From: Lentisphaeria bacterium
Lineage (GTDB): Bacteria; Verrucomicrobiota; Lentisphaeria; Victivallales; Victivallaceae
Length of the DNA: 14,544 nt
Assembly: GCA_018265615.1 (NCBI GenBank)
Contig: JABLYX010000092.1
Coordinates: 1 to 14,544 of the forward strand
Direction of reading: 5' to 3'
Positions within the stretch are counted from its first letter, which is position 1; every line of letters begins with the position of its first letter. Under the pieces are notes generated by a model, which made no database searches, was not told the DNA's origin, and saw only the letters and a list, made by a program, of their open reading frames with translations. Both the position numbers and the translations under genes were made by a program. Below, in pieces: positions 6,968-14,544 of this stretch.

Positions 6968-7942
6968 ATGAGTTTTCTGAAATCGGCGGCCGCCTGTGCC
7001 GCGGCATTTGTATCGCTGTCGGTGTTTGCCGCCGACGCCGACCTGGTGATTGCCGTCGACGGGGCGGCGCTGAAGGCGCATCCGCAGGTGGTCAAACTGC
7101 GCGAAGAGTTCGACAGCAAGGCCGCCGCCTCCGGGAAGAAGAGCGTGGCGGAGCGCCTCGCCGAGGCGAAGCTCGATGAGTCGGTTTTCGACAGCCGGGT
7201 CTCCGTTTATGCCGACACCGGATCGGCCGGTGCGTTTGCTCCGGGGGCGCCCTCGGGCAAGGGGGTGGCCGTCATAGATACGGTTGACGGGAAGGCGCCC
7301 GCGCTTTTCGAAGTGCTGTGCGGCGGATTGAACCTGAAGGACGGCGGGGAAAAGAGTACGATTGCGGGCTGTCCCGCTGTTTCCGGAACCGGTGCGGACG
7401 GCGCGAAAGTGACCCTGCTCCTGAAGTCCCCGTCGCAGATCCAGATCCAGATGGGGGATGCGTTCGAGTTGCCGCTGAATTTCGGAAAAATCAACAAGAA
7501 CCTCGTCCTGGCGGCGAAGAGCGACCGGTTGGTCACGCTGGCTTTCGTTCCGAAGCAGGAAACCCTGGCGGCGGGCGCCGCGCAGGTGCCGTCGCTGCAG
7601 GAGCTCCGGCTCCTGACGGTCGGATTGAAGAACACGAAGCCCGAGGCGACGCTTTCGCTTGAGGGCGTGTTTACGACCAACGACGCCGCGCTTCAGACCA
7701 AGGGGATGGTGGACCTGCTGCTGATGGGCCTCCAGAACCAGGTGCTCGACGGACGTTTCTTCCAGAATCTGCAGAGCGGCGTGGAGAACGGCAAGCTCAC
7801 CTACTCCCGGGTGATCGACGAGGCGCTGATGGAGGCGGTCAGGGAGGCCGTCCAGGGACAGCTCGGACAGCTGCCCGGGATGACGGCTCCCGCCGCGCTT
7901 CCGGAGACGGAGGCGCAGCCCGAGGCTCCGAAGGCCGAATAA
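6968..7942 (+). CDS. Secreted protein of unknown function
   Basis: I do not recognise this 324-residue protein. The start at 6968 is chosen because GGAGG (6958-6962) lies five bases upstream and a typical Sec signal peptide follows: MSFLK, a hydrophobic alanine-rich core, and a likely cleavage site after VFA (residue 21). An ATG three bases earlier is possible but closer to the ribosome site. The mature part begins ADADLVIAVDG, is soluble-looking, and alternates short beta-like and helical stretches. It has two cysteines about 20 residues apart (LCGG ... AGCP) that might form a disulfide. The tail is Pro/Ala/Glu-rich (TAPAALPETEAQPEAPKAE). No catalytic motif is evident. It has its own consensus promoter, and the membrane-protein gene starts three bases after its stop, so the two are probably one operon and the product may work at the envelope. 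Confidence 0.85.
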   Translation: MSFLKSAAACAAAFVSLSVFAADADLVIAVDGAALKAHPQVVKLREEFDSKAAASGKKSVAERLAEAKLDESVFDSRVSVYADTGSAGAFAPGAPSGKGVAVIDTVDGKAPALFEVLCGGLNLKDGGEKSTIAGCPAVSGTGADGAKVTLLLKSPSQIQIQMGDAFELPLNFGKINKNLVLAAKSDRLVTLAFVPKQETLAAGAAQVPSLQELRLLTVGLKNTKPEATLSLEGVFTTNDAALQTKGMVDLLLMGLQNQVLDGRFFQNLQSGVENGKLTYSRVIDEALMEAVREAVQGQLGQLPGMTAPAALPETEAQPEAPKAE

Positions 7943-7945
7943 CGC

Positions 7946-8722
7946 ATGCCTGAAAAGGGGCTGCTTCAGGAGCTCTCCGCCGGCGCGGGTTATCTCCATG
8001 CCGGCGCGGGAGCTTTTTTCCGTACTCCCTCCCTGTGGGGATATGCGCTGATCCCGATGGGGATTATTTTCGGTTTGTATGCGCTGCTGATGCTGGGGCT
8101 TGTCGCGTGGGTGATTCCGTGGCTCGCGGGGCTGTTGCCGGATCCGGCGGCGTGGAGTGTCTGGGCGCGCTGGCTGATTTACGCGGCGCGGGTGTTGATC
8201 GGCGTGACGGCGGTGGCGGCGGCGCTGCTGACCGGCGCGTTCCTGCTCTGTACGCTGTACGAAGCGCTCGGGGCGCTCTTCTTCGACGGGCTGGTCATGA
8301 AATTCGAGAAGATGCGCTACGGGGTGGAGCACGCCCCGCTGCCGCTGCGCGACAGCCTGCGGTATATGGCGCAGTCGGCCGGATATTCGGCGGTGACGGC
8401 GCTGCTGAGCATCCTGCTGTTTTTTCCGGCCTTTTTCATTCCGGTTGCGGGAATCGTTCCGGCGGTGCTGATCGTCGGGTACCGTTTCGGGCTGACCTAC
8501 ACATTTTCAAGCGCGTTCGCGGAGCGGGCCGGCGTCCGGGAGGTGCGGGTCATGGCCGCGCGGAACCGGCGGCTGATGCTGGGGTTCGGGGCCGTGGGCT
8601 ACCTCTGGCTGCTGATCCCGTTTTCGGCGGTGGTGCTGCTGCCGTGCTTCGCGCTGGGCGGGGCGATGATTTACCGGGAGCGCCTGCGGGGAGAAGGTTC
8701 CCGTTCCTCCGAATTTTCCTGA
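7946..8722 (+). CDS. EI24/CysZ-like (DUF540) integral membrane protein
   Basis: The 258-residue protein has a short amphipathic N-terminus (LSAGAGYLHAGAGAFFRTPSLW) and hydrophobic segments at about 32-60, 77-105, 147-185 and 211-240. This arrangement, the family's usual 240-270 residue length and the TLYEALGALFFDGLVMKFE segment after the second hydrophobic block resemble the EI24/CysZ group. CysZ of enterobacteria moves sulfate, but many members of this wide family have no tested role, and no sulfur genes are nearby, so I do not assign sulfate transport. The ATG lies three bases after the preceding stop, with a weak GAAGG upstream. It should sit in the inner membrane. The tail after residue 245 is short, polar and arginine/serine-rich. 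Confidence 0.75.
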   Translation: MPEKGLLQELSAGAGYLHAGAGAFFRTPSLWGYALIPMGIIFGLYALLMLGLVAWVIPWLAGLLPDPAAWSVWARWLIYAARVLIGVTAVAAALLTGAFLLCTLYEALGALFFDGLVMKFEKMRYGVEHAPLPLRDSLRYMAQSAGYSAVTALLSILLFFPAFFIPVAGIVPAVLIVGYRFGLTYTFSSAFAERAGVREVRVMAARNRRLMLGFGAVGYLWLLIPFSAVVLLPCFALGGAMIYRERLRGEGSRSSEFS

Positions 8723-8740
8723 AAAATGCGTCCGGCGGGG

Positions 8741-8769
8741 TTGAGAAAAACGGCCCGAGGGAGTATACT
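8741..8769 (+). promoter_or_regulatory. Probable sigma70 promoter of dnaE
   Basis: A -35 TTGAGA (8741-8746) and -10 TATACT (8764-8769) are separated by 17 bases. The predicted start near 8776 gives a leader of about 33 bases. A ribosome site AGGAAGG (8794-8800) lies eight bases before the dnaE ATG. Confidence 0.7.
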
Positions 8770-8808
8770 ACCATTATGTAATTATGCTCTCACAGGAAGG
8801 AATTTTTT

Positions 8809-11800
8809 ATGCCGTCGGATTTCGTACATCTGCATCTTCACACCCACTACAGCCTGCTTGATGGAGCCTGCACCGTGAAAGGGCTGGCCGGGCTCGCCAA
8901 AGAAAACGATATGAACGCGATGGCGATCACCGACCACGGATACATGGGCGGAGTGGAGGAGTTCCATCAGGTCCTGTCCGGCGCCGGAATCAACCCGATC
9001 ATCGGCGTCGAAGCGTACGTCGCCCCCGGCGACCGGCGCGATTTCGACTCGAACAAGCCGTTCAACCGCGGCGGCTTCCACCTGATTCTGCTGAGCGAGA
9101 ATGAGCAGGGGTACCGGAACCTCTGCAAAATGATGTCCGCCGCGAACAAGGACGGTTTTCACTACAAGCCGAGGATCGACAAGGAACTCCTGCGCCAGTA
9201 CCATGAGGGGTTGATCTGCTCGAGCGCCTGCATCGGCAGCGAGATTTCACAGTATTATCTGCAGGGCAACGAGAAGCGCGCCGAACAGGCGCTGCATGAG
9301 TATCTCGACATCTTCGGGCCGGACAACTTCTTCATCGAGCTCATGGACCATTACATGGAGGAGGAGAAGCGCTGCAACCGCTTCCTGATCGACCTTGCGC
9401 GGCGCAACAACCTGAGGATGATCGCGACCAACGACGTCCACTACATGCGCAAGGAGGATGCCGAGGCGCACGAGATCATGCTCTGCATCCAGACCGGCGC
9501 CCGCCTCGCGGAGAAGCACTTCAAGTTCTCCGGCCCCGACTACTACTTCAAGACCGAGCAGGAGATGAAAGAGCTCTTCCGGGAGGTCCCCGAAGCGGTC
9601 ACGAATACGCGGCTCGTCGCGGAGCGGTGCAGCATGAAATTCCACTATGTGCCTGAGGTCAATCACTATCCGAAGTTCTACATGGCGGACGGCCGCCTCG
9701 CGGATAAGAACGATCTGCGCGAAGTCTGCTTCGACAACATGGAGTACCGTTACGGCTTCGACCCGCGCAAGCTCGATAAGCTGACCGGAGAGCAGCAGCA
9801 GATCATCGACCGCATGGAGTACGAGCTCGGCGTCATCGAAAAGACCGGGTTCATCAGCTACTTCTTCGTGGTGTCGGATTTCATCAGCCACGCGAAGGAC
9901 GAGGATATTCCGGTCGGCCCGGGGCGCGGTTCCGGCGCAGGCTCGCTGGTTGCGTATCTGACGCGGATCACCGACATCGACCCGCTCCGGTTCAACCTCT
10001 TCTTCGAACGCTTCCTGAACCCGGAGCGCGTGAGTCCTCCGGACTTCGACATCGACTTCTGTGAAAAACGGCGCGGCGAAGTCATCGACTATGTCCGCGG
10101 CAAGTACGGCTTCGACAGCGTCGCGCAGATCTGCACGTACGGCCTCCTGAAGCCGAAGGCGGTCGTGAAGGACGTCGCCCGCGTGCTGGGCCACGATTTC
10201 GACTTCGGCAACCGCCTGACCAAGTTGATTCCGGAGGACCCGAAGATGACGCTCGACAAGGCCGTCGAACAATCGAAGGAGCTCGCCGCGCTCATCGAAA
10301 GCGACCCCTCGGTCGCGCAGGTCTTCAAATTCGCGAAGGTTCTCGAGGGGCTGAACCGGCAGACCGGGATCCACGCCGCGGGCGTGATCATCGGCGACCA
10401 GCGGCTCGACAACCTTGTCCCGCTGGCCCGGAGCGCTTCGGACAGCATGGTCGTGCCTTTCCCGGCGCATCCGTGCGAAGAGCAGGGGCTGCTGAAGATG
10501 GACTTCCTCGGGCTGCGTACGCTGACGATCATCAAGAACGCGCTCAATATGATCCGGAAGAACCACGGCGTCGACATCGATATGATGAAGGTTCCGCTCG
10601 ATGACCCGAAGACGTTTGAAATGCTTCAGCGCGGCGACACGGTCGCGGTGTTCCAGCTGGAATCCGGCGGCATGCAGAATCTCTGCCGGTCGTTCGGCGT
10701 GGAGACGCTTGAGCACATCATCGCTCTCCTGGCGATCTACCGTCCCGGCCCGATGCAGTTCATCCCGGATTTCATCGCCCGCAAGAAAGGCGAGGCGGAG
10801 ATCATCTACGACCATCCGCTCATGGAGAACTGCCTCAAGGAGACCTACGGCATCATGCTCTATCAGGAGCAGATCATGCAGGTCGTGCAGGTTCTTGCTG
10901 GCTTCACGCTCGGCGGCGCGGATATCCTGCGCCGCGCGATCGGCAAGAAGAAGGTCGATGTGCTGGCCAAGCAGAAGGAGAAGTTCTTCAAGGGGTGCAG
11001 GGAGACGAACAACATCGACGAAGCGCTCGCCGACCAGATCTGGGAGAAGATCAAGTTGTTCGCCGGCTACGGCTTCAACAAGTCCCACTCCGCGGCCTAC
11101 GGCTTCGTCTGTTATCAGACGGCATACCTGAAGGCGAATTATCCGGTGGAATTCATGGCGGCGGTGCTCACGAGCGAGCTCGAGTCGGCCGACCAGATCG
11201 CGTTCCTGATCAACGCGTGCAAGGAGATGGGGATCAAGGTGCTGCCGCCTGACGTGAATTCGTCGGACATCAACTTTTCGGTCGACTCCGGCTGCATCCG
11301 CTTCGGGCTCGGCGCGATCAAGGGCGTCGGCGAGGTCGCGGCGTCGAAGATCATCGAGAGCCGCGAATCGGACGGGAAGTTCGAAAGCTTCCTCGACTTC
11401 TGCGAGCGCTGCGGCACGGATGTGAATTCGCGCATGCTCGAACACCTGACCCGCGCCGGAGCGCTCGACACGCTCGGGCTGCGGCGCAGCCAGATCCTCG
11501 CGATCGCCGAGCCGATGATGAGCTTTGCCGCCAGCCGTGCGAAGGACAAGGCGGCGGGGCAGGGGTCGCTTTTCGACCTGCTCGGAGATGACGACGGTGC
11601 GAGCGAAGTGTGTTCGGTGCCGATTCCGGACATCCCGGAATTCGACCAGGAGGAGATTCTCAAGAGCGAGAAGGAGCTGCTCGGATTCTACGTGACCGGC
11701 CACCCGCTCGATCCGTATGCGGAGCTTGTAAAGACCTATTCAAGCTGTCCGATCCGGCGCATAGAGGAGCTTTCCGACAATTCGCAGATCCGGATCGCGG

Positions 11801-12369
11801 GGATGGTCAGCAGCTTTACGAGCAAATTCAGCAAAAAGAGCGGTAAGCCGTTCGGAATCATGCTGCTGGAAGATCTGGACTCGTCGGTGGAGTGCATGCT
11901 CTACGAGCGGGCCCTTGCGGATCTAGCCCAACAGGAGGTCACGCTGGATCCGGGGCTTCCCGTTTTGGCGTCGGTCACTGTCAGCAAGCGCGACGAAGCC
12001 GAGAAGCCGCGGGTCATCGTGGAGAAGATCATGCCGCTGGCGGAGGCGACGAACGAGTTGACCGAAGAGCTGCACATCCACCTGTACGCCGAAGAGCTGC
12101 AGCCCGGAATGCTCGGAAAGGTTTCGGAGGCATGTTTCCGCGTTTCCGGGAGCACGATGGTCGTGCTCTGCCTTGTTGGGCTCGACGATTCCGTCACGTT
12201 CATTGAAGCGCGCAAGAGCAAGATTACTGTGACGAAGCAGTTGCTGGACGAGTTGGACCGTCTTCTGTCGCCCGGCCACTGGCGGTTGAAGGCCATCCCG
12301 TACAATCCGCCTCCGCGCCGTGTCTGGAACCGTGATAAAGAGAAGGAGACGGCTTCCACCGGCGCCTGA
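8809..12369 (+). CDS. dnaE: DNA polymerase III subunit alpha (DnaE), replicative polymerase
   Basis: The 1186-residue product is a full-length C-family polymerase. It has an N-terminal PHP domain (about 1-290, opening HLHLHTHYSLLDG), then the polymerase core with GPGRGSGAGS at 370-379. The catalytic aspartates Asp414 and Asp416 lie in PDFDIDF (411-417), and the third, Asp565, in DFLGLRTLT. A helix-hairpin-helix FGLGAIKGVGE (832-842) and an OB fold (about 994-1065) follow, then a C-terminal domain that would bind clamp-loader partners. PHP metal ligands look intact: His9, His11, Asp18, His43, Glu68, His91, Cys141, Asp209 and His211. E. coli DnaE has lost several of these, so this enzyme may keep metal binding and perhaps its own 3'-5' proofreading (inference). 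The gene has its own promoter and a good ribosome site, and ends 289 bases before the CRISPR array. Confidence 0.98.
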   Translation: MPSDFVHLHLHTHYSLLDGACTVKGLAGLAKENDMNAMAITDHGYMGGVEEFHQVLSGAGINPIIGVEAYVAPGDRRDFDSNKPFNRGGFHLILLSENEQGYRNLCKMMSAANKDGFHYKPRIDKELLRQYHEGLICSSACIGSEISQYYLQGNEKRAEQALHEYLDIFGPDNFFIELMDHYMEEEKRCNRFLIDLARRNNLRMIATNDVHYMRKEDAEAHEIMLCIQTGARLAEKHFKFSGPDYYFKTEQEMKELFREVPEAVTNTRLVAERCSMKFHYVPEVNHYPKFYMADGRLADKNDLREVCFDNMEYRYGFDPRKLDKLTGEQQQIIDRMEYELGVIEKTGFISYFFVVSDFISHAKDEDIPVGPGRGSGAGSLVAYLTRITDIDPLRFNLFFERFLNPERVSPPDFDIDFCEKRRGEVIDYVRGKYGFDSVAQICTYGLLKPKAVVKDVARVLGHDFDFGNRLTKLIPEDPKMTLDKAVEQSKELAALIESDPSVAQVFKFAKVLEGLNRQTGIHAAGVIIGDQRLDNLVPLARSASDSMVVPFPAHPCEEQGLLKMDFLGLRTLTIIKNALNMIRKNHGVDIDMMKVPLDDPKTFEMLQRGDTVAVFQLESGGMQNLCRSFGVETLEHIIALLAIYRPGPMQFIPDFIARKKGEAEIIYDHPLMENCLKETYGIMLYQEQIMQVVQVLAGFTLGGADILRRAIGKKKVDVLAKQKEKFFKGCRETNNIDEALADQIWEKIKLFAGYGFNKSHSAAYGFVCYQTAYLKANYPVEFMAAVLTSELESADQIAFLINACKEMGIKVLPPDVNSSDINFSVDSGCIRFGLGAIKGVGEVAASKIIESRESDGKFESFLDFCERCGTDVNSRMLEHLTRAGALDTLGLRRSQILAIAEPMMSFAASRAKDKAAGQGSLFDLLGDDDGASEVCSVPIPDIPEFDQEEILKSEKELLGFYVTGHPLDPYAELVKTYSSCPIRRIEELSDNSQIRIAGMVSSFTSKFSKKSGKPFGIMLLEDLDSSVECMLYERALADLAQQEVTLDPGLPVLASVTVSKRDEAEKPRVIVEKIMPLAEATNELTEELHIHLYAEELQPGMLGKVSEACFRVSGSTMVVLCLVGLDDSVTFIEARKSKITVTKQLLDELDRLLSPGHWRLKAIPYNPPPRRVWNRDKEKETASTGA

Positions 12370-12658
12370 GAAGCTGCGGGAATGGAGTGAAGGGAGTTCG
12401 CCGGTTCTTCCGGGAATCCGTCCTCCTTCTCCGGCTGCCCGGGGGGACATATTGGGAATCTGGTTTGTGCGAACCCCAAGCTGGGGCCTTGTTTCGCAGA
12501 CGATTCGCGCAGATGATGTAACTGATTGAAGATCCGTGTTTTCTGGAAAAATAATCCTGAAAACTCAAGTTGTTTGAAAATTAAATATGCGTGAACCGCA
12601 GTCAGTTCGCGTAAAAGCCACAAAAGAAGCTTGGTATTCAAGCAAATAGAAACGCACG
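12370..12658 (+). promoter_or_regulatory. Noncoding region with the probable CRISPR leader
   Basis: No gene is supported in these 289 bases. The last 140 or so (from about 12520) are clearly more A/T-rich than the surroundings, as expected for a leader. The repeat orientation (3' end ATTGAAAC) also puts the leader on this side. Two small inverted repeats are visible: CGTGAAC/GTTCGCG (12590-12596 and 12605-12611, one G-T pair) and GCTTG/CAAGC around GTATT (12629-12643). An ATAGAAAC at 12646-12653 resembles the repeat end ATTGAAAC. TTGAAA and TAAATA elements occur near 12574-12587, but I could not fix a well-spaced promoter. Confidence 0.6.
12474..12494 (+). terminator. Weak possible terminator after dnaE
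   Basis: The arms CCCCA (12474-12478) and TGGGG (12482-12486) form a five-base-pair stem with a three-base loop, followed by CCTTGTTT. The stem is short and the T tract interrupted, so termination here is doubtful. It is the only hairpin of this kind I see between dnaE and the array. Confidence 0.3.
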
Positions 12659-14490
12659 GCTGCTCCCTCGCGGAGCAGCCGAGGATTGAAACGCATCGAG
12701 ATTCGTGAATACGGACGTCAACCAGGCGCTGCTCCCTCGCGGAGCAGCCGAGGATTGAAACGTTTATATCGGCGTGAAGATGTTGTTCTGCTGAAGCTGC
12801 TCCCTCGCGGAGCAGCCGAGGATTGAAACGCATCCGAATACTCGACCACCAGAGTCGGCTCCGCTGCTCCCTCGCGGAGCAGCCGAGGATTGAAACAAGC
12901 ACCCGCGCAAGCATCAGGTGAAGGGGATCGCTGCTCCCTCGCGGAGCAGCCGAGGATTGAAACGACACCGAAGCGCGGCGAAATCCACCGCGGCAAGGCT
13001 GCTCCCTCGCGGAGCAGCCGAGGATTGAAACGACTTTCGGCTTTTTGTAACCTCCAAGCGGCACCGCTGCTCCCTCGCGGAGCAGCCGAGGATTGAAACG
13101 TGAGAATGCCGCCCGCTTCGAAATCCCCGGATGCTGCTCCCTCGCGGAGCAGCCGAGGATTGAAACATGCTGTCCTCTGTGGTTTTGTGAAAGGGGCTTG
13201 CTGCTCCCTCGCGGAGCAGCCGAGGATTGAAACGACAAGGCCCTCGACGCGATTGTATCGATCGACGGCTGCTCCCTCGCGGAGCAGCCGAGGATTGAAA
13301 CTGCAAATGAGCGAAGCCGTATGTTGCAATACGCGCTGCTCCCTCGCGGAGCAGCCGAGGATTGAAACCAGTCCACGGCATACTCAAAACTTTTTTCCCA
13401 ATGCTGCTCCCTCGCGGAGCAGCCGAGGATTGAAACTTCTCAGAAGGGACCAAAGAGTGGGGACGTAAATGCTGCTCCCTCGCGGAGCAGCCGAGGATTG
13501 AAACACGCTCTGCCTGTACCGCAGTCCGTTCCGTGTTTGGCTGCTCCCTCGCGGAGCAGCCGAGGATTGAAACAAAAAGGTTGACCGCAAAGAGCCGAGC
13601 CCGAACAGCTGCTCCCTCGCGGAGCAGCCGAGGATTGAAACGATCAGGGGACGCTGATCGAGGGTAAGGATTACAGCTGCTCCCTCGCGGAGCAGCCGAG
13701 GATTGAAACAGATTCGCAAACGGGCCATTCGGGGCGCTTCCCGGCTGCTCCCTCGCGGAGCAGCCGAGGATTGAAACAGCTCTCCGAGCTTCTGGATCAG
13801 CTCCACCCACGCTGCTCCCTCGCGGAGCAGCCGAGGATTGAAACTTTCAAGTTCGGCGAGCAGGGCCGGGTCCTTGCGCTGCTCCCTCGCGGAGCAGCCG
13901 AGGATTGAAACTGCAGATCGGACACTGGCCGGGAATGCTCAACTGCTGCTCCCTCGCGGAGCAGCCGAGGATTGAAACCACACCCCGCATGGACGGTGTG
14001 GAAAATGCGGAAGCTGCTCCCTCGCGGAGCAGCCGAGGATTGAAACCCTCCCCTGCCCGGCCTTGCGGACTTTCCGGCTGTGCTGCTCCCTCGCGGAGCA
14101 GCCGAGGATTGAAACATGATTCCCTGGAGGATGTTTACTTGACGTTTGAGCTGCTCCCTCGCGGAGCAGCCGAGGATTGAAACTTGATATGGCGCGTAAG
14201 GCATTGGAAGGCGCAGAGCTGCTCCCTCGCGGAGCAGCCGAGGATTGAAACAATCTTGGTGTAACAGGGTCCCTCCGGAAGTAACGCTGCTCCCTCGCGG
14301 AGCAGCCGAGGATTGAAACAAAGCGCAATTGGAACTGTTGCGTGAGATTGGAAGCTGCTCCCTCGCGGAGCAGCCGAGGATTGAAACATGTTGAAAAACA
14401 GAAAGATTGAAAAATTTCCGAGCTGCTCCCTCGCGGAGCAGCCGAGGATTGAAACGTGTATAATCGCTTGCAATAACCAAAAGGCGGGGT

Positions 14491-14524
14491 GCTGCTCCCT
14501 CGCGGAGCAGCCGAGTATTGAAAC
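14491..14524 (+). repeat. CRISPR repeat 28, the only variant repeat
   Basis: Position 26 of the repeat (14516) is T where all other copies have G, immediately before the ATTGAAAC handle. The hairpin is unaffected. A changed repeat is typical of the leader-distal end of an array, but sequence identical to an earlier spacer follows, so the array may not end here. Confidence 0.9.
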
Positions 14525-14544
14525 GTGAGAATGCCGCCCGCTTC
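14525..14544 (+). repeat. Partial spacer identical to the first 20 bases of spacer 7
   Basis: The last 20 bases of the window are identical to 13100-13119, the beginning of spacer 7. The match extends left through ATTGAAAC, so 28 bases agree before the single T/G difference in the repeat. The distance between copies is 1425 bases. Confidence 0.9.

Larger units (their letters stand above)
12659..14544 (+). CRISPR. CRISPR array: 28 repeats of 34 nt, 27 complete spacers, running off the right edge
   Basis: Repeat 1 is 12659-12692 and repeat 28 is 14491-14524. The repeat is a perfect hairpin GCTGCTCC / CTCGC loop / GGAGCAGC (positions 1-8 and 14-21), then CGAGG and the classic ATTGAAAC end, which would become the 5' handle of each crRNA. 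Repeats 1-27 are identical; repeat 28 has one G-to-T change. Complete spacers are 33 nt (8), 34 nt (15) or 35 nt (4). A partial 28th spacer occupies 14525-14544. The stem, the ATTGAAAC end and the spacer size fit a class 1 system, most like type I (I-C-like) rather than type II or V; subtype is uncertain because no cas gene is in the window and I-C repeats are usually 31-33 nt. Uniform repeats suggest an array that is, or recently was, maintained. Confidence 0.99.

Noticed and set aside
5933..8332. 799-codon minus-strand frame
   Set aside because: It is antisense to the MalG-like permease, the secreted protein and part of the membrane protein, and runs through a clear terminator and promoter.
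9247..11703. 818-codon minus-strand frame inside dnaE
   Set aside because: It is a shadow of dnaE with antisense-type composition and no recognisable domain.
12646..12653. ATAGAAAC just before repeat 1 as a degenerate extra repeat
   Set aside because: Only the last eight bases resemble the repeat end (one mismatch). The hairpin part is absent and only five bases separate it from repeat 1, so it is not a repeat-spacer unit.
11901..14480. Long minus-strand open frames through the CRISPR array, with repeated peptides such as FNPRLLREGAA, VSILGCSAREQ and FQSSAAPRGSS
   Set aside because: All three minus-strand frames of the repeat lack stop codons, so each 34-base repeat yields one of three peptides depending on frame, and spacer lengths of 33-35 shift between them. 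These are translations of CRISPR repeats, not a repeat protein.

Overview
The window is GC-rich chromosomal DNA with tight gene packing, SD-led starts and several recognisable sigma70-type promoters, all with 17-bp spacers. The gene content is a glycoside hydrolase remnant, a sugar ABC importer with an unusually enlarged permease, a UPF0371/DUF1846 protein, a PHP-type replicative polymerase and a long CRISPR array. This suits a carbohydrate-degrading Gram-negative bacterium, perhaps of the Lentisphaerota/PVC group (Victivallis-like). That placement is an impression from gene content and protein style, not a proof.

Layout. (1) 1-173: 3' end of a plus-strand gene, probably a GH5-type glycosidase. 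It converges on and overlaps a minus-strand pair. (2) 160-2367, minus strand: a UPF0371/DUF1846 protein followed by a YgjP-like zinc metallopeptidase with a TTG start, probably one operon driven by a promoter at 2445-2473. (3) 2368-2772: divergent intergenic region with that promoter, a perfect 14-bp hairpin, a plus-strand promoter and a possible operator. (4) 2773-6829, plus strand: a sugar ABC import operon (solute-binding protein, enlarged MalF-like permease, MalG-like permease) closed by a clear rho-independent terminator. No ATPase is encoded here. (5) 6899-8722: consensus promoter, an unrecognised secreted protein and an EI24/CysZ-like membrane protein. (6) 8741-12369: promoter and dnaE, encoding DNA polymerase III alpha with an apparently intact PHP metal site. 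(7) 12370-12658: noncoding, partly AT-rich, the likely CRISPR leader. (8) 12659-14544: a CRISPR array of 28 repeats (34 nt) with 27 complete spacers (33-35 nt), running off the right edge. No cas gene is in the window.

The most unusual points are as follows. The array has its leader next to dnaE rather than next to cas genes. The spacer starting after the last repeat repeats spacer 7, which points to a segmental duplication or an assembly collapse, and that same last repeat is the only mutated one. The MalF-like permease carries about 230 extra residues with about six extra membrane segments. A possible small divergent RNA starts at a TATAAT and ends at the perfect hairpin. I found no complete new defence system. 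The long open frames running through the array on the minus strand are artefacts of the repeat sequence.
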